Below are positions 45,187-55,700 of a stretch of 64,000 nt of DNA, in pieces. The notes under the pieces are model-generated. The model ran no database searches. It was not told the DNA's origin and saw only the letters and a list, made by a program, of their open reading frames with translations. Source of the stretch: Rubrivivax sp. (GTDB lineage: Bacteria; Pseudomonadota; Gammaproteobacteria; Burkholderiales; Burkholderiaceae_C); NCBI GenBank assembly GCA_016707445.1, contig JADJHR010000005.1:372001-436000 (forward strand), in the 5' to 3' direction. A program made the translations under genes and the position numbers. Position 1 is the stretch's first letter. Every line of letters begins with the position of its first letter.

Positions 45187-46629
45187 ATGAACTACCCCGA
45201 GCTCGCGCTGCATGTCGACGGTCAGTGGCTGCGCCGTGCCTCTGGTGGCGAGCGCAAGGTCGTGAATCCGGCCGACGCGTCGACGCTGGCCACGCTGCCG
45301 CTGGCCGGCGTGCCGGAACTGAATGCGGCAGCGGACGCTGCGGCGCGCGGCTTCGCGATCTGGCGGCGCCAATCGGCGCATGAGCGTTACCAGATCGTGC
45401 GCCGTGCGGCTGAGCTGTTGCGTCAGCGTGCGGCCGAGATCGCGCAGGTGCTGACGCTGGAACAGGGCAAGCCGCTGGCCGAGGCGCTGCGCGAGGTGAT
45501 GCTGTCGGCCGACCTCATCGATTTCCAGGCTGAAGAGGCCAAGCGCCTGTATGGCCGGCTGGTGCCGCCACGCGTGGCGGGCATCCTGTCGCAGTCGGTA
45601 ATCCGTCAGCCGGTCGGCGCGGTGGCGGCGTTCACGGCCTGGAACTTCCCGGTCAACCTGCCGGCGCGCAAGCTGGGCAGCGCCCTGGCAGCGGGCTGCA
45701 GCGTCATCATCAAGCCGGCCGAGGAAACGCCGGCGAGCTGCATGCTGGTGGTGCGCGCCTTTCTCGATGCCGGTGTGACGCCGCAAGCGCTGAACATGGT
45801 CTGCGGCGTGCCGGAGCAGGTCTCGACCACGCTGATCGATCACGACGCGATCCGCAAGGCCTCGCTGACCGGCTCGGTGGCGGTCGGCAAGCTGCTGGGG
45901 CGCATGTGCGCCGAGCGTGTCAAGCGCTTCACGGGAGAGCTCGGTGGCCACGCACCGGTGATTGTGTGTGCCGATGCCGACCCCGCATTCGCGCTGAAGA
46001 GCTCGCTGGCGGCCAAGTTCCGCAACGCCGGCCAGGTCTGCGCCTCGCCGATCCGCTTCTACGTGCACCGCAGCCTTTATGCGCCTTGGGCCGAACAGTT
46101 CAGCGCCGGCGCACAGGCGCTGCGCCTGGGGCCAGGGCTGGATGCGCAGACGCAGATGGGCCCGCTGATCCACAGCCGCCGCGTCGACGAGATGCAGCGC
46201 TTCGTCGACGATGCGCTCGGCCTGGGTGCGCGGCTGCTGTGCGGCGGCCGGCGCGTCGAGCGGCCCGGCTATTTCTTCGAGCCCACGGTGCTGGCCGAAG
46301 CCCCGGCCGACAGCCTGGTGCAGCGCCGCGAACCGTTCGGGCCGATCGCGCTGATCCAGCCTTTCGATGAACTGGACGAAGCCATCGCACTCGCCAACGC
46401 CTTGCCCTACGCGCTGGGCGCCTACGCCTTCACGCGTGACCTGCACACCGCGCATCGGCTGGGCGAGGAGATCGAGGCCGGCATGGTGGGCATCAACCAC
46501 TTCGGAGTTTCGCAGCCCGAGTTGCCCTTCGGCGGCTGGAAGGAAAGCGGCGTCGGCCAGGAGATGGGCGCCGAAGGCCTGCTGCACTACACCGAAGTCA
46601 AGACCATCACGGTGGGTGTGCCCGCCTGA
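45187..46629 (+). CDS. Aldehyde dehydrogenase (NAD(P)-dependent)
   Basis: 480 residues from the ATG at 45187. Motifs: TAWNFPVNLPARKLGSALAAG, KPAEETP, LTGSVAVG, Glu in TGELGGHAPVIV, Cys in FRNAGQVCASP and REPFGPI. The closest type is the succinate-semialdehyde/phenylacetaldehyde-like group. With the amine dehydrogenase nearby it could oxidise the aryl-acetaldehyde product; it could equally serve the aminotransferase that follows. The two genes are 22 bp apart. Confidence 0.88.
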   Translation: MNYPELALHVDGQWLRRASGGERKVVNPADASTLATLPLAGVPELNAAADAAARGFAIWRRQSAHERYQIVRRAAELLRQRAAEIAQVLTLEQGKPLAEALREVMLSADLIDFQAEEAKRLYGRLVPPRVAGILSQSVIRQPVGAVAAFTAWNFPVNLPARKLGSALAAGCSVIIKPAEETPASCMLVVRAFLDAGVTPQALNMVCGVPEQVSTTLIDHDAIRKASLTGSVAVGKLLGRMCAERVKRFTGELGGHAPVIVCADADPAFALKSSLAAKFRNAGQVCASPIRFYVHRSLYAPWAEQFSAGAQALRLGPGLDAQTQMGPLIHSRRVDEMQRFVDDALGLGARLLCGGRRVERPGYFFEPTVLAEAPADSLVQRREPFGPIALIQPFDELDEAIALANALPYALGAYAFTRDLHTAHRLGEEIEAGMVGINHFGVSQPELPFGGWKESGVGQEMGAEGLLHYTEVKTITVGVPA

Positions 46630-46651
46630 CCCGATCGCAGCGAGGACCGTC

Positions 46652-48016
46652 ATGTCGAACGTCGAACAGCTGAAGCAGGACAACGCGCGCTTTCTGTTTC
46701 ACCCGATGGCGCACCCGCGGGCCATGCAGAGCAGCCGGCCCGACATCATCGTGCGCGGCGAAGGCTGCTGGGTCTGGGACGTCGACGGCCACAAGATGAT
46801 CGACGGCGTGGCCGGCCTGTGGAGCAGCAACCTGGGCCACAGCAACCGCGCGGTGCGCGACGCCATCGTGGCGCAGCTCGACGAACTGCCGTTCTACAAC
46901 ACCTTTCGCGGCACCAGCCATCCGCGCGCGATCGAGCTGTCGGCGCGCCTGGTCAAGCTGATGGCCGAGGACGGTGTGGCCGCGGTGATGTTCGGCAACG
47001 GCGGCAGCGATGCGGTCGAAGGTGCGCTGAAGATCGCACGCCAGTACTGGAAGCTGCAGGGACAGGCCGAACGCAGCAAGTTCATCAGCCTGAAGCAGGG
47101 CTACCACGGTGTGCATTTCGGCGGCATGTCGGTCAATGGCCTGGGCAACATCCGGCGCGCTTACGAGCCGCTGATGCCGGGCTGCTTTCACGTCGACACC
47201 CCGTGGCTGTATCACAACCCCTACAGCCAGGACCCCGAAGAGCTGGCGCGCATCTGCGCCAATCTGCTCGAGCGCGAGATCCAGTTCCAGGGCGCCGACA
47301 CGGTGGCCGCCTTCATCGCCGAGCCGATCCAGGGTTCGGCCGGCGTGATCGTGCCGCCGGCCAACTACTGGCCTTTGGTGCGTGAGGTCTGTGACCGCAA
47401 CAAGGTGCTGCTGATCGCCGACGAGGTCGTCACCGGCTTCGGCCGCAGCGGCGCGATGTTCGGCACCCGCCTGTGGGGCGTCAAGGCTGACATCTGGTGT
47501 CTGGCCAAGGGCATTTCGTCGGGCTATGTGCCCCTGGGCGCGACGGCGCTCAGCCACAAGGTCGCCGACGCCTTTCTGGCGGACAGCAGCGGCGCCGGCA
47601 CGATCGCGCACGGCTACACCTACAGCGGCCACCCGGTGGCTGCGGCCGCTGCACTGGCCACGCTGGACGTGCTGCAGACGCAGGACATCGTCGGCAATGC
47701 CGCGCGCGTCGGCGCGCATTTTCAGGCGCGCCTGGCTGACTTTGCGCAGCGATTCAGCTTTGTCGGCGACGTGCGCGGCCAGGGCCTGATGAGCGGCATC
47801 GAGATGGTGTCGGACAAGGCCGCGCGCACGCCGATGGCGCGCAGCAGCGACATTCCGCAACGGGTTGCGCGCCAGGCCTACCAGCGCGGTGCGATGGTGC
47901 GCATCTCTGGGCCCAACATGATCCTGTCGCCGCCGCTGATCATCACGCGCGAAGAGATCGATCACCTGGTCGACATTCTTGAAGCGTCGTTCGCGGCGGT
48001 CGACGCTTCGCTCTGA
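46652..48016 (+). CDS. Class III (omega-type) aminotransferase
   Basis: 454 residues from the ATG at 46652. PLP fold type I with NGGSDAVEGALKIARQYW, GYHGVHFGGMSVNG, EPIQGSAGVIVPP, LIADEVVTGFGRSG (Asp) and the Schiff-base Lys in WCLAKGISSGYVPLGA, then GYTYSGHPVAAAAAL. Such enzymes move amino groups between omega-amino acids or amines and pyruvate or 2-oxoglutarate. With aldehyde dehydrogenase upstream it suggests amine catabolism: amine to aldehyde to acid. Confidence 0.88.
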   Translation: MSNVEQLKQDNARFLFHPMAHPRAMQSSRPDIIVRGEGCWVWDVDGHKMIDGVAGLWSSNLGHSNRAVRDAIVAQLDELPFYNTFRGTSHPRAIELSARLVKLMAEDGVAAVMFGNGGSDAVEGALKIARQYWKLQGQAERSKFISLKQGYHGVHFGGMSVNGLGNIRRAYEPLMPGCFHVDTPWLYHNPYSQDPEELARICANLLEREIQFQGADTVAAFIAEPIQGSAGVIVPPANYWPLVREVCDRNKVLLIADEVVTGFGRSGAMFGTRLWGVKADIWCLAKGISSGYVPLGATALSHKVADAFLADSSGAGTIAHGYTYSGHPVAAAAALATLDVLQTQDIVGNAARVGAHFQARLADFAQRFSFVGDVRGQGLMSGIEMVSDKAARTPMARSSDIPQRVARQAYQRGAMVRISGPNMILSPPLIITREEIDHLVDILEASFAAVDASL

Positions 48017-48038
48017 CGCTGCCAGAACAGGCACTGCA

Positions 48039-49307
48039 ATGCAACCCCCAACGATCCTGCTGCTGGGCACAGTCGACACCAAGGGCGACGAGATCGCCTT
48101 TGTGCGCCAGTGCATCGAGCACGCCGGTGGTCATGCGCTGGTGATGGACGTCGGTGTACTCGGGGGTGGCAGCGGCAAGGCCGACATTGCCGACATCACA
48201 AGTTCCGAGGTTGCCGCTGCGGCCGGCATGACGCTGCAGCAAACCGCCGCCAGCGGCGACGAGAACAGCGCGATGCGCACCATGGCCCGAGGCGCTTCGC
48301 TGCTGGCGCTGCAACTGCAGGCGCAAGGTCGAATCGACGGGATGCTGGCGCTCGGCGGCACCATGGGCACCGATCTCGCGCTCGATGTCGCCCTCGGGCT
48401 GCCGCTGGGATTTCCGAAGGTGCTGCTGTCGACGATTGCCTATTCACCGCTGTTGCCGGCCGAGCGCATCGCGCCTGACCTCATCATGGTGCTGTGGGCC
48501 GGCGGCCTGTACGGCCTGAACAGCCTGTGCCGCTCGGCGCTGTCGCAGGCCGCAGGTGCGGTCATCGGCGCCTGCCGCAGTGTGGTCAAGCCCGACCCGC
48601 AGCGCCCGATGGTCGGCATGACCTCGCTGGGCTCGAGCGTGCTTGGCTACATGAAGCTGCTCAAGCCCGAACTCGAGCGGCGCGGCTACGAGTTGGCCGT
48701 GTTCCACGCCACCGGCATGGGCGGGCACGCCTTCGAGACGCTGGCCGCGCAAGGCCGCTTCGTTGCGGTGATGGACCTGTGCCTGCAGGAACTTGTGAAC
48801 CACCTGGGGGGCTCGTGTGTCACCGCGGGCGCCGATCGGCTGCTCGGTGCCGGCCGCGCCGGTGTGCCGCAGATCGTGGCCCCGGGTGCCACCGACATGG
48901 TCGACTACGCGGCCTGGGCCGAGCTGCCGGCACGCTTCCAGGGGCGTGCGTCGCACATGCACAACCGCCTCATCGCGTCGGTCTGCATCGACCCGCCGAT
49001 GCGTCGCAGCATTGCCCGCGCGGTCACCGAGCGCCTGGGCCGGGCCCGTGGACCGACCGCGCTGCTGCTGCCCACGCAGGGCGTCGAGGGCTGGGATCGC
49101 ATCGGCCAGCCGCTGCACGATCCCGAAGGCCTGCAGGCTCTGGTCGATGAACTGCGCAGCAGCGTGCAGCCCGGCACGCAACTGGTCGAGCTGGACGCGC
49201 ACATCAACGATGCGAGCTTCGCCGCTGCCGCGCTGCAGGTTTTCGACCGCTGGGTCGACGATGGCCTGATCGCCCGGCCGGCGGCGACGGGCCTGGCGGT
49301 GGCATGA
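48039..49307 (+). CDS. Second Tm-1-like ATP-binding domain (UPF0261) protein
   Basis: 422 residues. Same two-domain layout as the protein at 31777-33069: TILLLGTVDTKGDEIAFVRQCI, MLALGGTMGTDLALDVALGLPLGFPKVL, then VAPGATDMVDYAAWAEL and LLLPTQGVEGWDRIGQPLHDP. The overall match to its paralogue is moderate, not a recent duplicate. It follows the aminotransferase by 22 bp and precedes the HAD gene. Function of the family is not established. Confidence 0.83.
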   Translation: MQPPTILLLGTVDTKGDEIAFVRQCIEHAGGHALVMDVGVLGGGSGKADIADITSSEVAAAAGMTLQQTAASGDENSAMRTMARGASLLALQLQAQGRIDGMLALGGTMGTDLALDVALGLPLGFPKVLLSTIAYSPLLPAERIAPDLIMVLWAGGLYGLNSLCRSALSQAAGAVIGACRSVVKPDPQRPMVGMTSLGSSVLGYMKLLKPELERRGYELAVFHATGMGGHAFETLAAQGRFVAVMDLCLQELVNHLGGSCVTAGADRLLGAGRAGVPQIVAPGATDMVDYAAWAELPARFQGRASHMHNRLIASVCIDPPMRRSIARAVTERLGRARGPTALLLPTQGVEGWDRIGQPLHDPEGLQALVDELRSSVQPGTQLVELDAHINDASFAAAALQVFDRWVDDGLIARPAATGLAVA

Positions 49308-49308
49308 G

Positions 49309-49998
49309 ATGAGCGCGCAGGCCCTGGTGCTCGACTTCGGCGGTGTCGTCACGCGCACGCTGTTCGAGACCCACGCCCAGACCGAGCACGTGCTCGGCCT
49401 GCCCCCCGGCACGCTCACCTGGCGCGGGCCCTTCGATCCCGAGCATGATCCCTTGTGGTGCGAGATGCAGGCCGGCCGCATCAGCGAACGTGACTACTGG
49501 ATGACGCGCACGCGCGAAGTCGGTCGCCTGCTGGGTGAGGACTGGGACCGCATGGAAACCCTGGTCAGGCGCGCACGTGGCGCCGACGTGCAGGCCATGA
49601 TCCGACCGCAGGCCGTGCACACGATCGATGCCGCGCAGGCCGCGGGCAAGCGCCTGGCCCTGCTGTCCAACGAACTCGATCTGTTCTATGGCGCCGCGCT
49701 GCGCGACGAGCTGCCCCTGCTGGCCCGGTTCGACGTGATCGTCGACGCCACCCACACCGGCATCCTCAAGCCCGACCGCCGCGCCTACGCGCTGGTGACC
49801 GTGCAGCTCGGCGTCGCGCCGGCCGAGTGTGTCTTCGTCGACGACCAGTGGCGCAACGTCGAGGGCGCGCGCGATGCCGGCATGCAGGCGGTTCATTTCG
49901 ACGTCAGGCAGCCGCAGGCTTCGTATGACCTTGTCTTGCAACTGCTCGGACTGCCGCCGGGCGCGGCGCCATCGGCTCGGCCGCCGCCCACAGGGTGA
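49309..49998 (+). CDS. HAD-superfamily hydrolase (subfamily IA)
   Basis: 229 residues. Motif I is LVLDFGGVV: the usual DxD(x)T second Asp is replaced by Gly, as in haloacid-dehalogenase/epoxide-hydrolase N-terminal-like members. Later SNE (motif II), KPDRRAY (Lys, motif III) and VFVDDQWRNVEGARDAGM (motif IV). Starts 1 bp after the Tm-1-like gene. It could be a phosphatase or dehalogenase; it does not look like the PpcD subunit placed next to phenylphosphate carboxylase genes. Confidence 0.8.
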   Translation: MSAQALVLDFGGVVTRTLFETHAQTEHVLGLPPGTLTWRGPFDPEHDPLWCEMQAGRISERDYWMTRTREVGRLLGEDWDRMETLVRRARGADVQAMIRPQAVHTIDAAQAAGKRLALLSNELDLFYGAALRDELPLLARFDVIVDATHTGILKPDRRAYALVTVQLGVAPAECVFVDDQWRNVEGARDAGMQAVHFDVRQPQASYDLVLQLLGLPPGAAPSARPPPTG

Positions 49999-50058
49999 TC
50001 GTGTGAGCGATCGGTCGCACCGCGCGGCGCGCGGATTCTTCGAAGCGAAAGGAATATC

Positions 50059-51534
50059 GTGAGCACAGTCGACAAAACAGCAAGGGTCGGACACGGCCAA
50101 TTGCAGAAGGACGCGCTTGGCGTGGCTGGCGTGGTCTTTCTCGTGCTCGCCGCGGTCGCGCCCTTGACCGGCATCGTGGTCGTGGCCGCGCTGGCCATCG
50201 CGCTGGGCAACGGCGGGGGTGCGGCGGCATCGTTCGTGATCGTCGCGATCATCCTGCTGTTCTTCGCCGTCGGTTACGCGCAGATGTCCCGGCAGCTGGT
50301 GAATGCGGGCGGGTTCTACGCCTTCGTGGTCAAGGGCCTGGGCCGTACCGGCGGGCTGGTGGCCGGTCTCATCGCCACCATCGGCTACAACTTCTTCGTC
50401 GCCGGCACCATTGGCACCAGTGGCTTCTTCACGCAGACCGTGGTCGCGCAACTGACCGGCTTCGACCTGCACTGGTACGCCTGGGGGCTGCTGTCGATCC
50501 TGGCCTCGTTCGCCTTTGCCCGCCAGGGCATCGGCTTCAGCGCCAAGATTCTGGGCATCTCGCTGGTGCTGGAAACGCTGATCCTGCTGGTGTTCGACTT
50601 CGCCGTGCTGTTCCAGCATGGTTTCAGCCTCGAGGCCTTTGCACCGCGCAACGTCTTCTCGGGATCGATCGGCATCGGGCTGCTGCTGGCGGCCACGGGG
50701 TTCCTCGGTTTCGAAGCCACGTCACTGTTCAGCGAAGAGGCGAAGAACCCGCTGCGCACGATTCCGCGCGCCACCTATGCCGCGATCTGCGTGATCGGCT
50801 TCATCCTCGGCTTCACGACCTGGGCCGTCGTCAGCGCCACCGGCGTGGCCCAGGCGCAGAAGGCCGGGCTCGACCACCTGCAAAGCGGTGACCTGATCTT
50901 CAGCCTGTCGAGCACCTATCTGGGCAAGGGGCTGACCGACGTCATGATGGTGCTGCTGCTCGTCAGCCTGTTTGCCGCCATGCTTGCGTTCCACAACTCG
51001 GCCACGCGCTATCTGTTTTCGCTCGGCCGCGCAGGCATCCTGCCGGCGGCACTGGCGCGCACGCACAGGGCCGGCATTCCGCAGACCGCAGGCATCGTGC
51101 AGGCCGTCTTCGCGGCGGCCGTGGCCGGGATCTTCGCGCTTGCCGGACTGGATCCGATCGCGTCGCTGGTGCCCAGCATGCTGGGCTTCGGCACCCTGTG
51201 CATCCTGGTGCTGCAATTGCTGGCTGCACTGGCCATCGTGGTGCACTTCCGCCGGGTGCACGATCCCCGCTGGTGGCGCACCTTCGCCGCGCCCGGCATC
51301 GGGGCGCTGGGCCTGTTCGGCATCTCGACGCTGGCGATCCTGAACTTCTCGGTGATTGCCGGCTCCGAGGCGCTGCTGGTGAACCTGCTGCCGCTGCTGC
51401 TGCTGGTGGCCCTGGTGGGTGGTGTCGTCCAGGGCCGTTACCTGCGGCGCAACAAGCCGCAGGTCTATGCCGGGCTGAGCAAGGATCTCGAAAGGTTCAA
51501 CGAGATGCTGGCCGTCGACACCCGATCCGAATAG
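50059..51534 (+). CDS. APC-family amino acid/amine permease
   Basis: 491 residues from a GTG preceded by AAAGGAAT. About 12 to 14 hydrophobic segments, with the APC consensus at the start (KDALGVAGVVFLVLAAVAPLTGIVVV) and FLGFEATSLFSEEAKNPLRTIPRATYAAI in the middle. It imports an amino acid or amine by proton symport. It ends the plus-strand amine block and would feed the aminotransferase and aldehyde dehydrogenase. Convergent with nnrS. Confidence 0.87.
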   Translation: MSTVDKTARVGHGQLQKDALGVAGVVFLVLAAVAPLTGIVVVAALAIALGNGGGAAASFVIVAIILLFFAVGYAQMSRQLVNAGGFYAFVVKGLGRTGGLVAGLIATIGYNFFVAGTIGTSGFFTQTVVAQLTGFDLHWYAWGLLSILASFAFARQGIGFSAKILGISLVLETLILLVFDFAVLFQHGFSLEAFAPRNVFSGSIGIGLLLAATGFLGFEATSLFSEEAKNPLRTIPRATYAAICVIGFILGFTTWAVVSATGVAQAQKAGLDHLQSGDLIFSLSSTYLGKGLTDVMMVLLLVSLFAAMLAFHNSATRYLFSLGRAGILPAALARTHRAGIPQTAGIVQAVFAAAVAGIFALAGLDPIASLVPSMLGFGTLCILVLQLLAALAIVVHFRRVHDPRWWRTFAAPGIGALGLFGISTLAILNFSVIAGSEALLVNLLPLLLLVALVGGVVQGRYLRRNKPQVYAGLSKDLERFNEMLAVDTRSE

Positions 51535-51574
51535 CGGCGAGGTTGGGCCCCATCGCCGGCGGCCCGCCGGCTCG

Positions 51575-52798
51575 TCAGCGGCGCGGCAGGCTGGGTGACA
51601 CCAGCGCGTGCGCGTAGGCCAGGGCAAAGCCCGCAAAGCCGGCGGCCCACAGCAGCACCGACAGCGCCGCCAGCGGCGCCGACACGGCGCTCCAGCCCGG
51701 CACGCCGGCGGCCAGGCGCAGCACGGCGGCCGCGAACAGCGCCGCGCCGGCGGGCATCAGCCAGCGCGGCGGCGTCAGCGCGCGCCCGGTGTGGCGCAAG
51801 GCCACGCGCGTCATCAGCGACAGCATCATCAGCCCGAGCGCACCGACGGTGAAGGCGTGCAGCCAGGCCGTCTGCGGCACGCCCAGTCCGGCGGCGGCCA
51901 GCGCCCGGAGCACGAAGGCCAGCAGCAACCAGACGAAGCCCGCGTGCATGCCGGCCAGCAGCGGCGCGCGCGCGACACACGAACCCCGCCAACCCTGCCA
52001 GCGCCGCATGCGGGCCAGCTGCAGCAGCGCACAGGCGGTGGCGGCCGCCGCGGTCCAGTGCGGTGCTGCGGGCAGCAGCTCGAACAGCGCCAGCAGCAGC
52101 AGCGCCGCCAGTGCCGTGAGCTCCAGCGCTGGGCGGGGTGGCGCGGGCGGCGGTTCTCCGGCTGCGCGCAGGGCGTTGCCGGTGAACACCTGCGTCAGCA
52201 GGCCGCCCACCACCGCATACAACACGATCAGGGTCCAGATCGCGCCGCGCAGCGCCAGCGCGGCCATTGCACCGTTGGCGGCAAAACCACTGACCACACC
52301 GACGTGGTAAGTCGCATTGGCGAGCGTCAGCGCCAGCAGGATGACCAGCAGCCAGCGGTAGCGCCGCTGCGGCACGCGCCAGACCGGTACCGCCAGCACG
52401 GCCATCAAGACCGGCAGCAAGAGCAGGTCGGCCAACGCCGGCACGCCGCGCGGCAGCCAGGGCGCGGCCCAGAATGTGCAGCGGCCCAGCAGCCACAGCC
52501 CCGCCAGCAGCATCAGGGCAGCGCCGCGTGGTTCAGGCATGCCCGCCCAGCTGGGCAGCGCCGTCAGCACGGTGCCGATCACGATTGCGGTGGCGAAGCC
52601 GAACACCATCTCGTGGCCGTGCCACAGTGGCAAGGGGATGCCGGCGCCCGCCAGGTCCACCCAGCCCAGCGCGGCGCCGATGCTGCCCAGTGCCAGCAGC
52701 GGTGCATACAGCGCGCCCAGCAGGTAGAAGGGACGAAAGCCGCTGGCCCACAGCGGGGCGTCGCGCCAGCGCTGCACCCGGCGCCGGGCCACGTTCAT
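51575..52798 (-). CDS. nnrS: NnrS family protein
   Basis: 407 residues with about 12 membrane segments; the N-terminus has the family signature PLWASGFRPFYLLGALYAPL and LWHGHEMVFGFATAIVIG, with His residues that bind haem and copper. NnrS helps cells resist nitric oxide and appears in many denitrifiers. Its stop-side GC-rich hairpin (51555-51571) is shared with the convergent permease gene. It overlaps the start side of the IOR gene by 4 bp. Confidence 0.88.
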   Translation of the reverse strand: MNVARRRVQRWRDAPLWASGFRPFYLLGALYAPLLALGSIGAALGWVDLAGAGIPLPLWHGHEMVFGFATAIVIGTVLTALPSWAGMPEPRGAALMLLAGLWLLGRCTFWAAPWLPRGVPALADLLLLPVLMAVLAVPVWRVPQRRYRWLLVILLALTLANATYHVGVVSGFAANGAMAALALRGAIWTLIVLYAVVGGLLTQVFTGNALRAAGEPPPAPPRPALELTALAALLLLALFELLPAAPHWTAAAATACALLQLARMRRWQGWRGSCVARAPLLAGMHAGFVWLLLAFVLRALAAAGLGVPQTAWLHAFTVGALGLMMLSLMTRVALRHTGRALTPPRWLMPAGAALFAAAVLRLAAGVPGWSAVSAPLAALSVLLWAAGFAGFALAYAHALVSPSLPRR

Positions 52799-55700
52799 TC
52801 AGGCGCTGGCTGCGGCCGATGCGTGGGCGGTGCCGCGGCGCTGCCGCTGGCCGCGCCGCGCAGCGTTGCCAGCCGTGCGTGTGCGGCGCGTGCCTCGCGC
52901 AGCCAGATCGGCCCGAAGCCCCGCACGCGTGCAGGCAGCTCGGCGATGGCGACCGCCGCGTCGATGCCCTTCGCGTCAAGACCGGCCAGCACGGCTTCGA
53001 TCGCGGCCAGGTAGTCGTCGCGTAGGCTGCGCGCCAGTCGGGCCTCTTCGCTGTACCCGAAGGGATCGAAGGGCGTGCCCCGCACAAAGCGCGCGTGGGC
53101 CAGCGTGGCCAGCAGCGGCCGCATCCAGGGGCCATAACGGCGCTTGTGCGGTTCACCGGACAAGGGGTCGGTGCGCGACAGCCCCGGCGGTGCCAGGTGC
53201 CAGTGCATGCGGTAGCCGCCGTCGAAGGCCTGGTCCAGCAGATCGTGAAACGAGCGGTCGGTGTGCAGCCGCGCGGCCTCGTAGACGTCCTTGTGCGCGA
53301 TCAATCGCCAGGCCTGATGGGCCACGGCGTCGGCCAGCCGTTCGCTGCCCGGGCAGGCACGCTGCTCGGCGGCACGCACGCGCACCAGCAGCGCGGCGTA
53401 GTCGCGCGCACCGGTGCGGCCCTGGTAGGCGACCAGGGCCGCGCAGCGGCGCTCGATGCGTTCGTCGAGGCTGGTGGACAGCCGGCGTGCCGCCGGCAGC
53501 TGCTCGAGCGCGGCGGCAGCCGCGGCGGTGGCAACGGGATCGCAGGCGGCTTGCCGGCCCCAGGCGAAGGCGCGCTGGTTCTCGTCGACTGCCACGCCGT
53601 TCAGCTGCACGGCCCGCAGCAGCGCCTGGCGCGACACCGGCACCAGCCCGCGCTGCCAGGCCAGGCCGAGCATGAACATGTTGGTGGCCACCGGATGGCC
53701 GAGCAGCAGCGTGGCCAGCCGGGTCGCGTCCAGCGCCTCGACCGCGGCCTTGCCGAGCGTGGCTTGCAGGCGTGCCAGCGTGGCGTCGCTCGGCATCTGC
53801 AGATCAGGATCGCGCAGGAAGTCGCCGGTGATCGTCTGCGCCGTGTTGACGATGGCGCGGCCGCCATCGCGGCGCAGCCGGCGCAGGGTGTCGGGCGCGG
53901 CGGCCACCAGCAGGTCGCCGCCGAGCAGGGCATCGGCATCACCGGGCGCGATGCGAACGGCATGCAGGGTGTCGGCGTCGCGCGCGATGCGCACGTGCGA
54001 CAGCACCGCGCCGCCCTTTTGCGCCAGGCCGGTGACGTCGAGCACGGTGACGCCCAGGCCGTCGAGGTGCGCGGCCATGCCCAGCAGCGCGCCGATGGTG
54101 ACCACGCCGGTGCCGCCCACGCCGGCCACCAGCAGCGACCAGGGTGTGTCCAGCGGCGGCAGCAGAGGCTGCGGCAGCGCCGATTCGTCGACCCCACCGG
54201 CCGGCGCGGTGTGCTGCCGCCGGTTGCCCTCGACGCTGACCAGCGCCGGGCAGCAGCCTTCCAGGCAGCTCAGGTCCTGGTTGCAGCTGAAGCCGTCGAT
54301 GGCGCGCTTGGTGCCGAACTCGGTGGCCACCGGCACCACCGACAGGCAGTTCGACTTCACGGCGCAGTCGCCGCAGCCTTCGCACAGCGCTTCGTTGATG
54401 AAGACATGCGTTGTCGACTCGGGCAACTCACCGCGCTTGCGGCGGCGGCGCAGCTCGGTGGCGCAGGTCTGGTCATAGATGAGTGCGGTCACGCCCGGCA
54501 GCTCGCGCAGTTCGCGCTGCACCGCGTCGAGTGCCGTGCGCGGACGCAGTTCGACGCCGGCGGCAAAACCGGCGTCGCGTGGATATTTGCCCAGGTCGTC
54601 GGCCAGCACGACGATGCGGCGCACGCCTTCGGCGGCCAGCTGTCGCGTCAGCTGCGGCACCGACAGCTGGCCGTCCAGCGGCTGGCCACCGGTCATCGCC
54701 ACCGCGTCGTTGTAGAGGATCTTGTAGGTGATCGCCACCTCGGCGGCCACCGCCGCTCGAATCGCCAGCAGCCCCGAGTGGAAGTAGGTGCCATCGCCCA
54801 TGTTGGCGAACACATGCCGCGTGCCCGCATGCCCGGACAGGCCCAGCCAGGCCACGCCTTCGCCGCCCATCTGGCTGATCGTGAGCGTGCCGCGGTCCAT
54901 CCAGGCCGCCATCAGGTGGCAGCCGACGCCGGCCAGCGCGGACGAGCCTTCGGGCACGCGCGTCGAGCGGTTGTGCGGGCAGCCCGAGCAGAAGTAGGGC
55001 GTACGCTGCAGCAGCGGCGCGGGCAGACCGGCCAACGCGGCTTCACGCGTGTCGAGCGCGGCCGCGGCGGCGCGCCAGCGTGTGCTGCCGTCCAGCCGCG
55101 CCAAGCGCAGCGCGATGGCGCGCGCGACGATCGCGGCGTCGAGCTCGCCGGTTGGCGGCAGCAGCCACTGCCCGTGCGGTGCGGGCCATTCACCGCCTTC
55201 GTCGAACTTGCCGACCACGCGCGGGCGCTCGCCGTCGTGTCGCTCGTAGAGCATTTCCTTGAGCTGGTACTCGATGATCTGGCGCTTTTCCTCGACCACC
55301 AGGATCTCTTGCAGGCCGCGCGCGAAGCGCCGCGCGCCTTCGGCCTCGAGCGGCCAGGGCATGCCGACCTTGTACAGGCGCAGGCCGAGCGCGGCGGCTT
55401 CGGCGTCGCCGATGCCCAGCAGCACCAGCGCCTGCCGCAGGTCGCCCCAGGCCTTGCCGCAGGCGACGATGCCCAGCCGCGCGTCGGGTGGATCGATCAC
55501 CAGGCGGTCGATGCCGTTGGCACGCGCATAGGCGGCAGCGGCATAGATCTTGTAGGCCTGCATGCGGCGTTCCTGCGCGGCCTGCGGGTCGGGCAGGCGC
55601 AGGTGCACACCGTCGGCGGGCAGCACGAAGTCGGTCGGCAGCACCGGCTGCACGCGCTGCGGATCGAGTTCGACCACGGTCGAGCTCTCGACCGTGTCGG

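Noticed and set aside
49309..49998. HAD hydrolase as the missing PpcD subunit of phenylphosphate carboxylase
   Set aside because: It lies 15 kb away in an aminotransferase/Tm-1 operon and lacks the normal DxD motif; nothing links it to the carboxylase.
51555..51571. GCCGGCG-GCC-CGCCGGC hairpin as a terminator
   Set aside because: It lies between convergent genes, but the stem is only 7 bp and there is no T-tract on either strand.
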